A stretch of DNA of 64,000 bases from Pseudomonadota bacterium. Lineage in GTDB: Bacteria; Chloroflexota; UBA6077; JAJPHF01. Where the stretch lies: positions 62,001-126,000 of the forward strand of contig JAJPHF010000077.1 in NCBI GenBank assembly GCA_021325365.1. The letters are read 5' to 3'. Positions 44,154 to 52,110 of the stretch are shown here, piece after piece (positions within the stretch are counted from its first letter, which is position 1; every line of letters begins with the position of its first letter). The position numbers and the translations under genes were made by a program. The notes under the pieces are model-generated. The model saw only the letters and a program-made list of their open reading frames with translations, searched no databases and was not told the origin of the DNA.

Positions 44154-44672
44154 CTAGCCTTCCTTGGCCTTGGGCGGCTGCGGCTCGGGGAAGAGGTTGA
44201 GCGCGGGCGCGTGGGCGCGCTTCCAGACCATCACCGAGCGGCGGTACTCGATCACCACCTGGCCGTGCTGGTTGTAGCCGCGCGTGCGCACCTTGACGAT
44301 GCCCTGCTCGGGGCGGCTGCGCGACTCGCGGACCTCCAGCACCTCGCTCTCCGAGTACAGCGTGTCGCCGGCGTACAGCGGGTTCGGCAGCGTGATCTCG
44401 TCCCAGCCGAGCGCGAAGCCGTTCTCGGACACGTCGGCGACGCCCATCCCCGCCACGATGGCGAGCGTGAGCGCGCTGTTGATCAGACACTGGCCGAACG
44501 ACGTGCGCTCGCCGTAGTCGCGGTTGAAGTGGAGCTGGTTCGTGTTACAGGTGAGCAGCGTGAACCAGATGTTGTCGGCCTCGGTCACCGTGCGGCCGTA
44601 GCGGCAGCGGTACACGTCGCCGACCTCGAAGTCCTCGAAGTAGCGCCCTTCCCAGCCGGGCTTGACAGGCAT
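44154..44672 (-). CDS. MaoC-family dehydratase (hot-dog fold)
   Basis: 172 residues. The hydratase-2 site is seen at TEADNIWFTLLTCNTNQLHF, with Asp33 and His48 as the catalytic pair. ENGFALGWDEITLPNPLYAGDTL follows, typical of mesaconyl-CoA/beta-methylmalyl-CoA-type dehydratases and related enzymes. Likely reaction: reversible hydration of an enoyl-CoA. Ribosome binding site AAGGAG; a TATACT -10 lies 30 nt upstream, so the MaoC-CaiB pair may have its own promoter within the longer gene cluster. Confidence 0.88.
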   Translation of the reverse strand: MPVKPGWEGRYFEDFEVGDVYRCRYGRTVTEADNIWFTLLTCNTNQLHFNRDYGERTSFGQCLINSALTLAIVAGMGVADVSENGFALGWDEITLPNPLYAGDTLYSESEVLEVRESRSRPEQGIVKVRTRGYNQHGQVVIEYRRSVMVWKRAHAPALNLFPEPQPPKAKEG

Positions 44673-44701
44673 GGCGGCTCTCCTTGCGCGAGTGGCCCGG
44701 A

Positions 44702-44707
44702 AGTATA
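44702..44707 (-). promoter_or_regulatory. -10 element TATACT upstream of the MaoC gene
   Basis: Minus-strand TATACT 30 nt before ATG 44672. It suggests an internal promoter for MaoC and CaiB. Confidence 0.45.
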
Positions 44708-44786
44708 GCGCAGCGCCGGGGGGCGGTGGGCCAACCCCACGGCCTCGTCCCCCACGGTTGAGCCGGCGGCCTCGCTCGCCGCGCGC

Positions 44787-45974
44787 CTATCTCTGTTGCA
44801 GGATGCGCTGCAGCTCTCCGCTGATGCGGTTCAGGTCTTCTTCATCGTTGCGGGTATAGAACTCCGCGTTGGTCTCCGTGAACTTGATACCCCGCGCCTC
44901 CAGCGCCTCGATCTCGGCGGCGGCTTTCGAGCCCGGGAGGCGGTGTTGGTCGATGAACACGCCGTCGTAGAGGATGTCTTGCGCCGCCCGGCTCAGCACG
45001 TAGTTGATCCACAGCTTCGCCGCGTTCGGGTGCGCGGCGTTGCGCGGCACCCCCATATACCAGTAGGAGAGCAGCGCCGCATCGGTGGGGATCACGTGGC
45101 CGATCGGCGCGCCCGTGGGCTGGAGACGACGCGCCACGAAGCTGCCGCAGTCGATGGCGAGCAGGTCGAACTCGCCGCTGGCGATGCGCTCCATCTCGCC
45201 GCAGCGCATGAGCCCGCTCACCTGGTTGGCCAAGCGGGTCACGTAGTCCACCGTCCGCTGCTCGCCCCACAGCTCCGGGCTGGCCAGCACGTCGAAGCCC
45301 GCGGCGTAGATCGTCGAGGCGACCCGGCCCTTGTACTGCGGCTTGAGGAGGTCTTGCAGGCTGGTAGGCACTTCGTCGGCGCGGACCTTGTTCGTGTTGT
45401 AGGTGATGCCGGCGACGCGCGAGCCGATCTGCACGGCCACGCCGCCCGGCGCGAGCAGCGCGGGATCGCGGATGTTGGGCGCCCAGGCGGTCCACGGCAC
45501 CGGCTCCAGCACGTTCTGGCGGATCATGGGGACCAGCTGGTCGTCGGGAATGACCAGGACGTCGCTCGACGCGGGTCGCCCCGCCTGCGCCTCCTGGGCG
45601 ATCTTGTTGGCCAGCTCCGGCATCGCCGGGCCCGGCGTGTAGCGAACGTCCAGGCTGAGCCCATAGGCGGGGTTGAAGCCCTCGATCCAGCGGCGAATTC
45701 CCTCGCGGCTGCCAACGTTCTCGGTCCAGGTCAGCGTGAGCTGGCCCTCCTGCCGCGCCGCGGCGACGATCTGCTCCAGCGACTCGGCCGCCCCCGGGGT
45801 GGCTACCGCCGAGCCTGCCGGCGGTGTGGTAGCCGCGCTGGTCGCGAGTCCGCCAGCGGGGCCGGCATCGCCGCCGGCGCGAGGCGGGCTGGCGCCCGGG
45901 GCGCAGGCCGCGAGCGCCACCACTAGCGCCAGCGCCGCGGCGCCATGCCGCGGCCCTTCGTGCCGCCGCATCAT
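44787..45974 (-). CDS. Iron/polyamine-type ABC substrate-binding lipoprotein (SBP family 1/6)
   Basis: 395 residues. Lipobox ALAAC (Cys about 24), linker to about residue 62, then EQIVAAARQEGQLTLTWTEN, a segment typical of the Fe3+/putrescine/2-aminoethylphosphonate SBP group. VLVIPDDQLVPMI, GVAVQIGSRVAGITYNTNKV and LWINYVLSRAAQDIL follow. This family works with two-domain or paired iron-type permeases; such a permease is encoded divergently at 49579-51324, a plausible partner. The adjacent two SBPs belong to other families. Ribosome binding site GGAGG. Confidence 0.86.
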   Translation of the reverse strand: MMRRHEGPRHGAAALALVVALAACAPGASPPRAGGDAGPAGGLATSAATTPPAGSAVATPGAAESLEQIVAAARQEGQLTLTWTENVGSREGIRRWIEGFNPAYGLSLDVRYTPGPAMPELANKIAQEAQAGRPASSDVLVIPDDQLVPMIRQNVLEPVPWTAWAPNIRDPALLAPGGVAVQIGSRVAGITYNTNKVRADEVPTSLQDLLKPQYKGRVASTIYAAGFDVLASPELWGEQRTVDYVTRLANQVSGLMRCGEMERIASGEFDLLAIDCGSFVARRLQPTGAPIGHVIPTDAALLSYWYMGVPRNAAHPNAAKLWINYVLSRAAQDILYDGVFIDQHRLPGSKAAAEIEALEARGIKFTETNAEFYTRNDEEDLNRISGELQRILQQR

Positions 45975-46023
45975 GCTTCACCTCCGTCGCGCCGAAGAGG
46001 AGGCGCGCCCACCGAGCGTGCGG

Positions 46024-47172
46024 CTACTCGCTGATGCGGCCCAGGCGCTCGACGGCGTACTGCGAGTACGACGGATCGAGCACGCGGGAGGAGTCGAGCT
46101 TCTGCTGCTGCGTGCCGTAGCGCACGTAGTAGTCCTGCTGCTCGTCGATCGTACGCGGGTCGAGCTGGCCGTTCGGGTCCACGTCGTGCGTGGCCATCCG
46201 CGCGAACAGGCTCAGGTCGTGGATCGGCGTGTACTGCGACAGGATCTGGTACAGCTCGTCCTTGCCGCCCTCATCCTTCATGATCGCCCGGTAGTAGTCG
46301 CGCTGGCCGCGCAGGTAGGCCGTGACGAAGCGCCGCGCCGCCTCCGGCTGGTCGCGGGCGAACACGGGGCTGACGATCAAGGTCATGGCGACCAGACCCG
46401 GGTAGATCTGGCCCGACGGCATCACGTTGTGGGCGGTGTGCTGCCCCTCGGCGATGCTCGCGAACGGCTCGACGACGAAGCCGGCGTCCATCACCTTGTT
46501 GGCGAAGGCCGCCGGAATGTCGGGGAACGTGAGCTGCGCGAACTGAACGTCGCCCGTCGTCAGCCCGCCCTTGCCCAGCACGCGCTCGACCCAGATCTCC
46601 CCGATCCCGCCGCGCGACGAGATGGCGATCGTCATCCCCTTGAGGTCCTTGGGGTCCTGATAGCGGCCGCTGTCCAGGATGTCCTGGCGCACCAGCCAGC
46701 CACCGCTCGTGTCGCGCGTGCTGATAATGGCGTTGTAACCGACGATACGCAGGGGAATGTCGCGCAGCACGGCGTTGAACAGGCTCGGATCGGGCGGGCC
46801 CGAGGCGAAGCTTAGCTCGCCGGTGGCGAGCGGCGCGGTCTGCTCGTTGGTCGTCCGGAACGGGACCAGCTCGACCTCCAGCCCCTCCTCGCGGAAGTAG
46901 CCCTTGGCGAGCGCGTCGAACACCCCGGCCTCGCCGACGAGCCCCAGCGAGCCCACCTTCAAATTCAGCGGCGGGTTGAGCGGCTGCACGGCGGTCTGGC
47001 CGCCGGCCGGCACGGCGGACGGCGCGGCCGGGGCGGACGCCGTGGTCGCGGCCGGCGCCGCGGACGGTGCGCCGCCCGGCTGCGCCGGCGCGGCGGCGGG
47101 GGCGCAGGCGGCGAGCAGAAGCGCCGCCACGAGCAGCAGCGGGGCGGGGCGCGCGTGACCGCGGGCGTGCAT
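46024..47172 (-). CDS. NMT1-type substrate-binding lipoprotein
   Basis: 382 residues from ATG 47172. Lipobox LAAC (Cys about 23), Ala/Pro linker to about 65, then LNLKVGSLGLVGEAGVFDALA, GYFREEGLEVELVPFRTTNEQ, TGELSFASGPPDPSLFNAV and MTIAISSRGGIGEIWVERVL. It binds an unknown small molecule. It lies 59 bp downstream of a TAXI-type SBP gene and 50 bp upstream of a third SBP gene in the same operon. No permease of the matching family is beside it. Confidence 0.87.
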   Translation of the reverse strand: MHARGHARPAPLLLVAALLLAACAPAAAPAQPGGAPSAAPAATTASAPAAPSAVPAGGQTAVQPLNPPLNLKVGSLGLVGEAGVFDALAKGYFREEGLEVELVPFRTTNEQTAPLATGELSFASGPPDPSLFNAVLRDIPLRIVGYNAIISTRDTSGGWLVRQDILDSGRYQDPKDLKGMTIAISSRGGIGEIWVERVLGKGGLTTGDVQFAQLTFPDIPAAFANKVMDAGFVVEPFASIAEGQHTAHNVMPSGQIYPGLVAMTLIVSPVFARDQPEAARRFVTAYLRGQRDYYRAIMKDEGGKDELYQILSQYTPIHDLSLFARMATHDVDPNGQLDPRTIDEQQDYYVRYGTQQQKLDSSRVLDPSYSQYAVERLGRISE

Positions 47173-47230
47173 GCGGACTCTCCATCGGATGTGTCTGAAA
47201 CGGGCGATCCTTGCGAGCCCGGCCCAGCGA

Positions 47231-48199
47231 CTACAGGTAGCCGTATTCGCGGTAGTAGCGCTCGGCGCCCGGGTGGAGCGGGATCGGCGTGCGAGCCATC
47301 TTCGCGGGGTCGAGTGGGTAGGTGACCGGGCTGCGCTCGGGCGGCAGGTGGCGATAGTAGCGCTCCAGCCGCGCCCGCTCCTCGCCCAGGCACCAGGCAA
47401 GCAGGTAGGCCACGTCGTCGGGCATGTCGGCGCGCACCATCAGGAGAAAGTCGGAGAAGTCGAGCGTCTCCAGCGGCGCGTCGAGGCCGCGTAAGTAGCC
47501 GGCGGGCAGCGTGCCGCGCGGCCAGCCGTAGTCGCGTTCGAGCTGGGCGAGCACGTCGCCGTCGATCGGAATGAAGTGGACCTCGCGCTCCGCGGCCAGC
47601 GCCTGCCAGGGCGGCGTCATGATCGCCTCGTGGAAGACGGCGTCGGCGCCGCCCGTGCGGGCGGCGTCCACGCAGGGGAAGGGCTGCTCGTGATACAGGA
47701 AGCCACCGCCCCAGCGCTCGAGCGTCGCCGGCGCCACGCCCTCCAGCTCCAGGATGCGCGCAACGGCCAGGCCGATGAAGTTGACGCCGTCGTCGGGGGA
47801 GGTGGCGATGCGCAGCGGCAGCCGCCGCTCGCGCAGGTCGGCGAACGAGCGGACGCCGTGCTCGGCGCCGACCGCGAGCACCAGGCGGTCGTTCTGCGGC
47901 ACGCTGCCCACCGCACGCAGGAACGGGTACGACTCGTCGGCGAAGGGGCCGCGCCCCGTGTACGCCATCGCGGCGAAAGCGGCGGGCGTGGCGAGCGCCA
48001 CGTCCACCTGGCCGCGCCCGACGGCGCGCGGCGCGTCGGTCCAGCCCCTGCCGTTCCAGATGGCGAAGCGCGAGTAGGGACCGCAGCGCTCGCCCATCGC
48101 CTGCGACAGCCAGCCACAGACGCGGTGCAGGTTCGCGCCGCCCCAGTCGCCCTGGAAGTGCAGCGTCAGCGAGCGGTCGAGCCGCGGCCCCTCCGTCAC
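47231..48199 (-). CDS. TAXI/NMT1-like solute-binding domain without a signal peptide
   Basis: 322 residues from GTG 48199, starting 2 nt after the dioxygenase stop with GGAG upstream. The chain begins directly with the binding fold (LTLHFQGDWGGANLHRVCGW); no hydrophobic signal or lipobox can be read in frame before it. Marks: GRGQVDVALATPAAFAAMAY, ERRLPLRIATSPDDGVNFIG, GGADAVFHEAIM. It resembles TAXI/TRAP-type or NMT1-type SBPs. Without export it would act in the cytoplasm, perhaps as a ligand-sensing or carrier protein. A missed upstream signal is ruled out by overlap with the dioxygenase gene, unless that start is wrong. Confidence 0.78.
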   Translation of the reverse strand: MTEGPRLDRSLTLHFQGDWGGANLHRVCGWLSQAMGERCGPYSRFAIWNGRGWTDAPRAVGRGQVDVALATPAAFAAMAYTGRGPFADESYPFLRAVGSVPQNDRLVLAVGAEHGVRSFADLRERRLPLRIATSPDDGVNFIGLAVARILELEGVAPATLERWGGGFLYHEQPFPCVDAARTGGADAVFHEAIMTPPWQALAAEREVHFIPIDGDVLAQLERDYGWPRGTLPAGYLRGLDAPLETLDFSDFLLMVRADMPDDVAYLLAWCLGEERARLERYYRHLPPERSPVTYPLDPAKMARTPIPLHPGAERYYREYGYL

Positions 48200-48201
48200 G
48201 G

Positions 48202-49110
48202 CTACTGCTCCTTGTTGTGGATGAAGTCCTCGGGCGGCTGCGGCCCCCACACGAGCAAGGCGTACTGCGGGTCCCAGTCGCGCGGCTGCCAGTCGGCCTC
48301 GTCGGGGATGTAGTCGATGTCGAAATAGTACTCGGCGTAGCTGCCCCAGGGGTCTTTCATGTACCAGAAGAAGTTCGAGCCGATGCAGTGCCGGCCGATC
48401 CCCCAGGCGGGCTCCCAGCCGCGCTCGCGCATGCGCTCGGCGCCGAGCGCGATCTCGTCGATGCCGCCGACCTCGAACGAGGCATGGTGGAAGCCCGGGC
48501 GATCGGAGGCGATGAGGGCGAGGTTGTGGTGGTCAGCGCTGCAGCGCAGGAACGCCGCCAGCCCGGGCACGCGGTCCGACAGCTTCATGCCGAGCACGTC
48601 CACGTAGAACGCCCGCTGGCGCTCGATGTCGGGCGAGAACAGCATGACGTGGCCGAGGCGGCGCGGCGTGGCCGGATTCGCGACGGGCGGCTCGATAGCG
48701 CGCTCGGCGATCCGCACGGGATGGCCGGGGCTGTTGTAGCGCGGCGGGTCGGCCGCGGAGGTGACCGGCTCCTCGTCGCGGACGTTCACGAGCTGCCCGT
48801 CCGGGTCGCGTACCCAGATGCCGCCCTCGGGCGCGTCCTTCGGCGGGTCGATCTCCTGCACGCCGGCCGCCTGCAAGCGGCCGCGCACGGCCGCGAACTC
48901 GGCGCCCGGCGCGGCGAACGCCAGGTGGCGCAGCCGCTTCTTCGGCCCCTCGTAGAGGAGAATCTGGTCGCGGCCGAGCGGCTTGGGGCGCAGGCGCACG
49001 GCATTTGACCTACCGGTCGCGTCCTCGAAACCGAAATCGCTGTAGAAGCGCTGACCCACCTGCTGGTCGGGCACCTCGAGCGCGTAATGCGTGAGCGAGC
49101 GCACGGGCAT
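48202..49110 (-). CDS. Type I extradiol dioxygenase (VOC superfamily)
   Basis: 302 residues, two VOC domains (about 5-115 and 152-265). The C-terminal domain has the 2-His-1-Glu iron site: His154 in RLGHVMLFSP, His209 in GFHHASFEV and Glu260 in GSYAEYYFD. This is the catechol 2,3-dioxygenase-type layout, and IGSNFFWYMKDPWGSYAEYYFD is typical of extradiol enzymes for substituted catechols. Likely reaction: meta cleavage of a catechol-type ring. First gene of the SBP operon. Ribosome binding site GGGAG; a TATAAC-like -10 lies about 180 nt upstream. Confidence 0.87.
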   Translation of the reverse strand: MPVRSLTHYALEVPDQQVGQRFYSDFGFEDATGRSNAVRLRPKPLGRDQILLYEGPKKRLRHLAFAAPGAEFAAVRGRLQAAGVQEIDPPKDAPEGGIWVRDPDGQLVNVRDEEPVTSAADPPRYNSPGHPVRIAERAIEPPVANPATPRRLGHVMLFSPDIERQRAFYVDVLGMKLSDRVPGLAAFLRCSADHHNLALIASDRPGFHHASFEVGGIDEIALGAERMRERGWEPAWGIGRHCIGSNFFWYMKDPWGSYAEYYFDIDYIPDEADWQPRDWDPQYALLVWGPQPPEDFIHNKEQ

Positions 49111-49578
49111 CGCGGTTCTCCCTTTCGTCGTCTCGGGCCGGCCTGCAAGGAGTACGACCACCGGCCAAGCGCGGATCCATGCACGCTGCCGCGCAGCGGA
49201 CCAGTGGCCGGATTGTAGCGAGCGCGCCCGAATTGCGCCACTGGCAACGCCGCGGAGGCGCGCGGGCGCCACGATTGAATCGAACCCGGGGCCGTGTTAT
49301 ACCCACGCATCGCTGTGCGGACAGGACGAGCCGCGGGAGCCCTGACGCGCCAGGGGAGCCAGCCGCTTGCCCGCGCAGGCCAAGACTCGCGGTCGCCTCG
49401 CGTATCTCGTACAATTGCAGCCAGTCCAACGGCGGCACATGGCGAGTGCCGCGGGGACGATCGGCGTCGGCCGCCGGGCGAGCCGCGGACGCCGCGGCCC
49501 GCGCTCGCGGCTCGACCGCCCCTCGTCTGGCGGCCAGCGGCGCGGGCCGGCGACCCGGTGGCGGGTAAGGGAGGCAGC

Positions 49579-51324
49579 ATGGCTACCCGAGCAGTTGCGC
49601 GAGTCGAGGTCCAGCGCGCCGACCGGCTCAGCCTCCCCCGGCCGAGCGCGATGGTGCTGCTGGCCCTGGCGGCCTCGGCGATCATCGTGGGGCTGCTGGT
49701 CCTCGTGGTGTGGATCAGCTTCCGCGAGAGCGTCACCAGCGATGCCTTCACCCTGCGGCACTACCTCTCGCTGTACACCGACCCCTTCGCCTACAGCGCG
49801 TTCCTGAACACGGTGGGCTTCACGGTCGTCACGTTGCTGGTGGCGCTCGTCCTCGGCGTCCCGATCGCCTGGCTGGTCGAGCGGACGGACCTCCGCGGCA
49901 AGTCCGTCATCATCACCGTGATGACGATGAGCGTGCTCATCCCGGGCTTCTTCACGGCGATGGGCTGGCTGTTCCTGGCGCACCCGCGCATCGGTATGCT
50001 GAATCAGATCGCGATGGGGCTGTTCGGCTGGCAGTCGGGGCCGTTCAGCATTGTCAACATCCCCGGCATGGGGTTCATCCAGGGCCTGAACCTCGCGTCG
50101 CTGATCTTCATCATGACGGTCGCCAGCCTGCGGGCGATGGACTCGTCGCTCGAAGAGTCGTCGCAGATGAGCGGCGCCACCTTCCTGCAGACGATGCGCC
50201 GCGTCACCCTGCCGCTCGCCTCGCCCGGCCTCTTGGCGGCGGCGCTGTACACGCTCACCACGGCCATCTCGGCGTTCGACATCCCGCTCATCATCGGCCT
50301 GTCCAACCGCATCTTCACCTTCCCCACCTATATGTACGTGAAGACGAACCCGCAAGAGGGCCTGCCCGAGTACGGCCTGCCCGCCGCGTTCGCCACGTTC
50401 ATGCTGCTGCTGGCGCTCGGGCTGAGCTGGTGGTACAGCCGCGTGCTCGTCCGGGCGCGGCAGTACCAGGTGGTGACCGGCAAGAACTACAAGCCGAAGC
50501 TGGTGCAGCTTGGGCCGTGGATGGTCGCCGCCTGGGCCTTCCTGGGCGCCTACATCCTGATCGCCAAGGTGCTGCCGCTGCTGCTGCTCGTCTGGGCGTC
50601 GCTGCTGCCCTACCTCCAGCCGCCCTCGCTCGCCGCCCTGGGCACCGTCTCGCTGAAGAACTTCAACAGCCTGCCCTGGCCGCTCATCCAGCGCGGCCTC
50701 GTCAACACCGTCGTGTGCGTGCTGCTCGCGCCGGCCATCGCGCTGGCCATCAGCCTGGTCTTCTCGTGGGTGGTGCTGCGCACGCGCTCGCGCTTCCGCC
50801 TGGCGTTCGACTTCGTCGCCTTCCTGCCCCACGCGGTGCCGCACACGGTGTTCGGCTTCGCGGCCCTGGTGGCGGCGCTGTTCGTCATCCGCGGGCCGGT
50901 CGACCTCTACGGGTCGCTGGCGCTGCTGGTCATCATCTACAGCATCGTCCACATCAGCTTCGGTACGCGCATCACGAACAGCGCGCTCATCCAGATCAGC
51001 AGCGAGCTGGAGGAGGCGGCCTCCGTCTCCGGCGCCACGCTGCTGCAAACCCTGCGCCGCGTCGTCGTGCCGCTGCTGGCGCCCGCGTTCCTGTACGGCG
51101 GGCTGTCGCTCGGGCTGCTGACGTTCCGCGAGCTGACGCTGTCGACGATGCTCTTCTCGCCCGACAACATCACGCTCGCCGTCGTCGTCTGGAGCCTCTT
51201 CCACTCCGGCAACCTGGCCCAGGCCGCCGCCGTCACGCTCATCATGATGGTGCTCCTGATGCCGCTGGTGTTCATCTACCTCAAGTTCGGCGGCACCGTC
51301 GGCGGCGGCGTACGCACGCATTAG
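49579..51324 (+). CDS. Two-domain iron-type ABC transporter permease
   Basis: 581 residues with two fused MetI-like permease domains (about 55-290 and 325-575), some 12 membrane helices. Each half has an EAA loop: EESSQMSGATFLQTMRRVTLP and EEAASVSGATLLQTLRRVVVP. This is the FbpB/ThiP/PhnE-like class used for Fe3+, thiamine or phosphonates, which pairs with SBPs like the one at 44787-45974. No ATPase gene follows. ATG 49579 has a GGGAGGC binding site; in-frame upstream codons lack support. A hairpin at 51357-51378 follows the stop. Confidence 0.9.
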   Translation: MATRAVARVEVQRADRLSLPRPSAMVLLALAASAIIVGLLVLVVWISFRESVTSDAFTLRHYLSLYTDPFAYSAFLNTVGFTVVTLLVALVLGVPIAWLVERTDLRGKSVIITVMTMSVLIPGFFTAMGWLFLAHPRIGMLNQIAMGLFGWQSGPFSIVNIPGMGFIQGLNLASLIFIMTVASLRAMDSSLEESSQMSGATFLQTMRRVTLPLASPGLLAAALYTLTTAISAFDIPLIIGLSNRIFTFPTYMYVKTNPQEGLPEYGLPAAFATFMLLLALGLSWWYSRVLVRARQYQVVTGKNYKPKLVQLGPWMVAAWAFLGAYILIAKVLPLLLLVWASLLPYLQPPSLAALGTVSLKNFNSLPWPLIQRGLVNTVVCVLLAPAIALAISLVFSWVVLRTRSRFRLAFDFVAFLPHAVPHTVFGFAALVAALFVIRGPVDLYGSLALLVIIYSIVHISFGTRITNSALIQISSELEEAASVSGATLLQTLRRVVVPLLAPAFLYGGLSLGLLTFRELTLSTMLFSPDNITLAVVVWSLFHSGNLAQAAAVTLIMMVLLMPLVFIYLKFGGTVGGGVRTH

Positions 51325-51353
51325 AGCAGTTTTCACGGGCATTGAGCCATGAC

Positions 51354-51384
51354 GTAGGGCAGGGGCTCGTCCCCTGCCGCCCGG
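51354..51384. terminator. Hairpin after the iron-type permease (GTAGGG repeat relative)
   Basis: Arms GGCAGGGG (51358-51365) and CCCCTGCC (51371-51378), loop CTCGT. It begins GTAGGGC like the dispersed GTAGGGG repeats. Confidence 0.5.
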
Positions 51385-51641
51385 CCGACCCTGCCCGGCT
51401 CGATCATCCTGAAAACCGCTGTATGCCGCACGTCCGCGTTTCACGAGCGCGCTTGAGCCTGCGGCCTGCCTAGCGCCAGCGGCAGGGTATGAGGGCCATC
51501 AAGCGGAGCAGCCCGCCGAGTAGCAGCCGGCCATGGAGCCTCGGGAACGATTGGCGGCCCGCAGGCCGCCCCGGGCGGGGGCGTGACACCGGTGAGGGCA
51601 ACGAGCCCATCGTGGTGCGGGCCAGTGGGTAGGTCCGACAG

Positions 51642-52050
51642 CTACAGCGCGACTATCCGGTAGCTGCGGACATGGATCTGAGCATCGCTGGCGCGCAGGG
51701 ATATGAACAAGGCGGTAGTCGTGAGGTAGCCGTCGCTCGACTGCGATACCGGCCCGCAGGGCAATCCCAAACCACCCGTCGCCGTTGCTAAGGTCGCCTA
51801 TTTGGATCTCAGCTTCCACCGCGTAGTCCGATATCGGGGGCACGTAAGGGGGGCTGATGACGGTGCCGGGGTTAGAGCGGTCGGACACTAGCATTCCGTT
51901 GACGATCTGCCAGCCCGGCCCTCCGCCCCAGCCCCCTAGCCCACCGGACCAGTCAGCCTGATACAACAAGGCACCGGCCTCAGGCCGATTCTGCTGAGCG
52001 TGAGCGGTCGTGAGACCATGCCCCATCAAGGCGAGCACCAACACTGCCAC
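51642..52050 (-). pseudogene. Broken secreted DUF1080/LamG-like protein
   Basis: The start at 52050 (GTG) gives a signal peptide and the beginning of a jelly-roll domain: LLYQADWSGGLGGWGG, DYAVEAEIQIGDLSNGDGWFGIALRAG. The frame then degrades into Arg/Pro/Cys-rich nonsense. One frame over, from about 51745, the sequence reads QSSDGYLTTTALFISLRASD, then AQIHVRSYRIVAL and stops at 51642-51644, the normal ending style of this family. The gene therefore appears to have a frameshift and probably an internal deletion. It lies 60 bp from the IS cluster. A sequencing error could explain the frameshift but not the short middle. Confidence 0.6.
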
Positions 52051-52110
52051 TTGCCATCTGCCCCCACGAGTCTAACACTGCTATGCAGTGAACATCAACG
52101 ACTGCCGGGG

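Noticed and set aside
49268..49300. tRNA T-loop-like GGTTCGATTC on the minus strand
   Set aside because: The flanking bases do not form a 5-bp T-stem, and no acceptor, D or anticodon arms can be drawn.
49297..51444. 715-codon minus-strand open frame opposite the iron-type permease
   Set aside because: Gln/Arg/His-rich shadow of a clear membrane permease gene.
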